From Hydractinia symbiolongicarpus (lineage: Eukaryota; Cnidaria; Hydrozoa; Anthoathecata; Hydractiniidae), in contig NC_079885.1 in assembly GCF_029227915.1 (NCBI RefSeq), positions 21,756,001 through 21,820,000 of the forward strand: a DNA stretch of 64,000 nucleotides, read 5' to 3'. The notes beneath the pieces were generated by a model that did no database searches, was not told the DNA's origin, and saw only the letters and a program-made list of their open reading frames with translations. Position numbers and translations under genes: made by a program. The stretch's first letter is position 1. The number at the start of each line of letters is the position of its first letter. Below are positions 62,606-64,000 of this stretch, one piece after another.

Positions 62606-62956
62606 TTAACGGAATCGGCAAATAATGCGAGAGTAACTATTTAAAATGTGAGATTAAAATGATGCGATTTTCCGATTAATAACCCTTTGGAAAGGTAAAA
62701 AAAAACCGGGACGCGACTATTTTAATTTTAAGTCGCACGTCAGAAAACTATCTAATCTTCAGTTGGAACCAGAATGATGTTGCGCGCAGTCATTATAAAA
62801 GAACAGAATACGGCTGTTATGAAATAGACTAGCTGGAAGACTCGGCGTTAAACGCCTGGTTAAGAAAAGGTGAATGTACACCGTACCACACAACCAAGCT
62901 GAGCGCACAGGACTTCGCAAATCATGCGGAGTTTTCATAGCTATACAGTATTTTTG

Positions 62957-63246
62957 GTTACATATAGGTGAATATTTATCATAGCACATCCGTATTTCAT
63001 TCTCAACAGAGAATGCTTCACCCCGATCAGACCTCTGATCATGACGGGCGAGTGTAATGCGTGTAAGTCATATTGAAGAAGAACTACTTTGTTCATCACT
63101 AACACACTGCCAAGCAGTGAGCGGGATTCGATCCACGGTCCCCAGAACTGGGAGCCGCAGATGAACCCACTACACTAGGTGCGGCGTGTATACATATTGG
63201 TGAATATTTATCATAGCACATCCGTATTTCATTCTCAGCAGAGTAT
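62957..63246 (-). mobile_element. SINE flanked by ~55-bp direct repeats
   Basis: Minus-strand order: TAGTGTAGTGGGTTCATCTG, CGGCTCCCAGTTCTGGGGAC, GGATCGAATCCCGCTC (tRNA-like head), then GGCAGTGTGTTAGTGATGAA. Flanks at 62957-63010 and 63188-63240 share GGTGAATATTTATCATAGCA and CATCCGTATTTCATTCTCA. Confidence 0.6.
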
Positions 63247-64000
63247 TATTGGTGTAATGTATTTTTTAAAAAGTAACTTTCCTGCAATTAGCTGATACAG
63301 GCTACGCAAACTTACTTTTGTTACCTTGTCATACCGGATTGAGAATTCAGTACAGGGAAACTTTACCCCGTCGATAAACTTTACAATTTAACACAAATTT
63401 TAACATTACTAAAGATGTAGCTAAGCACCTGTTGTTGCAACCAAGAAGGCTAGTTTTCCCTTTTAGCTGGGTAGCTATCCAAAATAACCAATGAAAAAAC
63501 ATTAGACTGATTGATGATAATACAGAAAAACATAAATTTGGCTTAAGATAGAAGAAGCAGGTAGTTGATTATAAACTGAATAAAAACCTTAGCTGACAGA
63601 GCAGCATAAATACTGTTAGCCGGCTAAGAATGATCCTTATAATGTAAGTTGTGGAAAAAAAAACCTTAAAATCGGTGGTTTAAGATTTGAACAAAGGGGA
63701 TTGAAGATTTCCGCCATTAGCCTAAAAGATTTTAAAATTTGAAGTTGATCTTGAGAACGGAGAATTATGGGGTAAACAAATCATTGAGTATTCTCAATTA
63801 TTATTGTAACTAACCTGCAATGTTAAAATACAACTCAATAAATAAAAATTAAAATTCATGAATAATTAATTAGTTCTGCTGAATATAACTTTAGTCTACG
63901 TGCCTGCAAAATTGTACAGAAAAAAATGACGTAACATCAAAGATGGCGCATTATAAGACGATCTTCATTATGCTACACTGCACGAGCTTTAACTTTCGAT

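Larger units (their letters stand above)
60580..64000. other. intergenic stretch to the right edge
   Basis: Holds the 3' UTR of the DSL gene, a MITE remnant, the 21-bp tandem repeat (62281-62605) and a SINE between direct repeats (62957-63246). I see no exon here. The segment 61.7-62.0 kb is AT-rich with TATATA runs. Confidence 0.55.

Overview
This is AT-rich, intron-rich metazoan nuclear DNA, most likely from a cnidarian and possibly a hydrozoan. The assignment is an inference. It rests on animal genes with small GT-AG exons, and on many short inverted-repeat elements (termini such as CAACCTCGTCCCCAGGG, blocks of TTTTCGCGAA) and tRNA-derived SINEs that I associate with cnidarian genomes. Most open reading frames over 60 codons are noise; the real genes were assembled here by joining exons at splice sites with matching phase.

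Layout, left to right. (1) 0.2-5.4 kb, minus strand: a Notch-ligand-like gene (signal peptide, MNNL domain, DSL domain, short Thr-rich stalk, transmembrane helix, no EGF repeats); its 3' end is unclear or outside the window. (2) 5.4-9.7 kb: repeats. (3) 9.7-17.4 kb, minus: a two-exon FAM210/DUF1279 mitochondrial membrane protein whose 7-kb intron holds decayed transposon genes. (4) 17.4-21.6 kb: SINEs and a MITE. (5) 21.6-22.3 kb, plus: a small unrecognised two-helix membrane protein. (6) 22.4-38.8 kb, plus: an 11-exon mRNA cap guanine-N7 methyltransferase (RNMT) with an unusual arginine/serine-rich and acidic C-terminal tail. (7) 41.6-53.2 kb, plus: a complete 12-exon stimulatory G protein alpha subunit (Galpha-s, 372 aa). 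(8) 56.1-60.6 kb, plus: a complete 6-exon second MNNL-DSL gene (601 aa) with a long Ser/Thr-rich stalk, one transmembrane helix and a short tail ending in a PDZ-type motif. (9) 60.6-64 kb: MITE remnants, a 21-bp tandem repeat and a SINE.

The most interesting content is the pair of EGF-less DSL proteins at the two ends, transcribed away from each other. Their first four exons share intron phases, exon 3 is 179 nt in both, and the DSL cysteines fall at nearly the same residue numbers, so they are duplicates of one gene. They have the receptor-binding N-terminal modules of Delta/Jagged but replace the EGF array with a mucin-like stalk. The genes between them (FAM210, RNMT, Galpha-s) are housekeeping or signalling genes with no evident functional tie to the ligands. 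The small membrane gene and RNMT are only 76 nt apart, which suggests an operon-like or trans-spliced unit. Several strong hairpins in introns, minisatellites, a split reverse-transcriptase relic and repeated LINE 3' ends make up most of the remaining signal.
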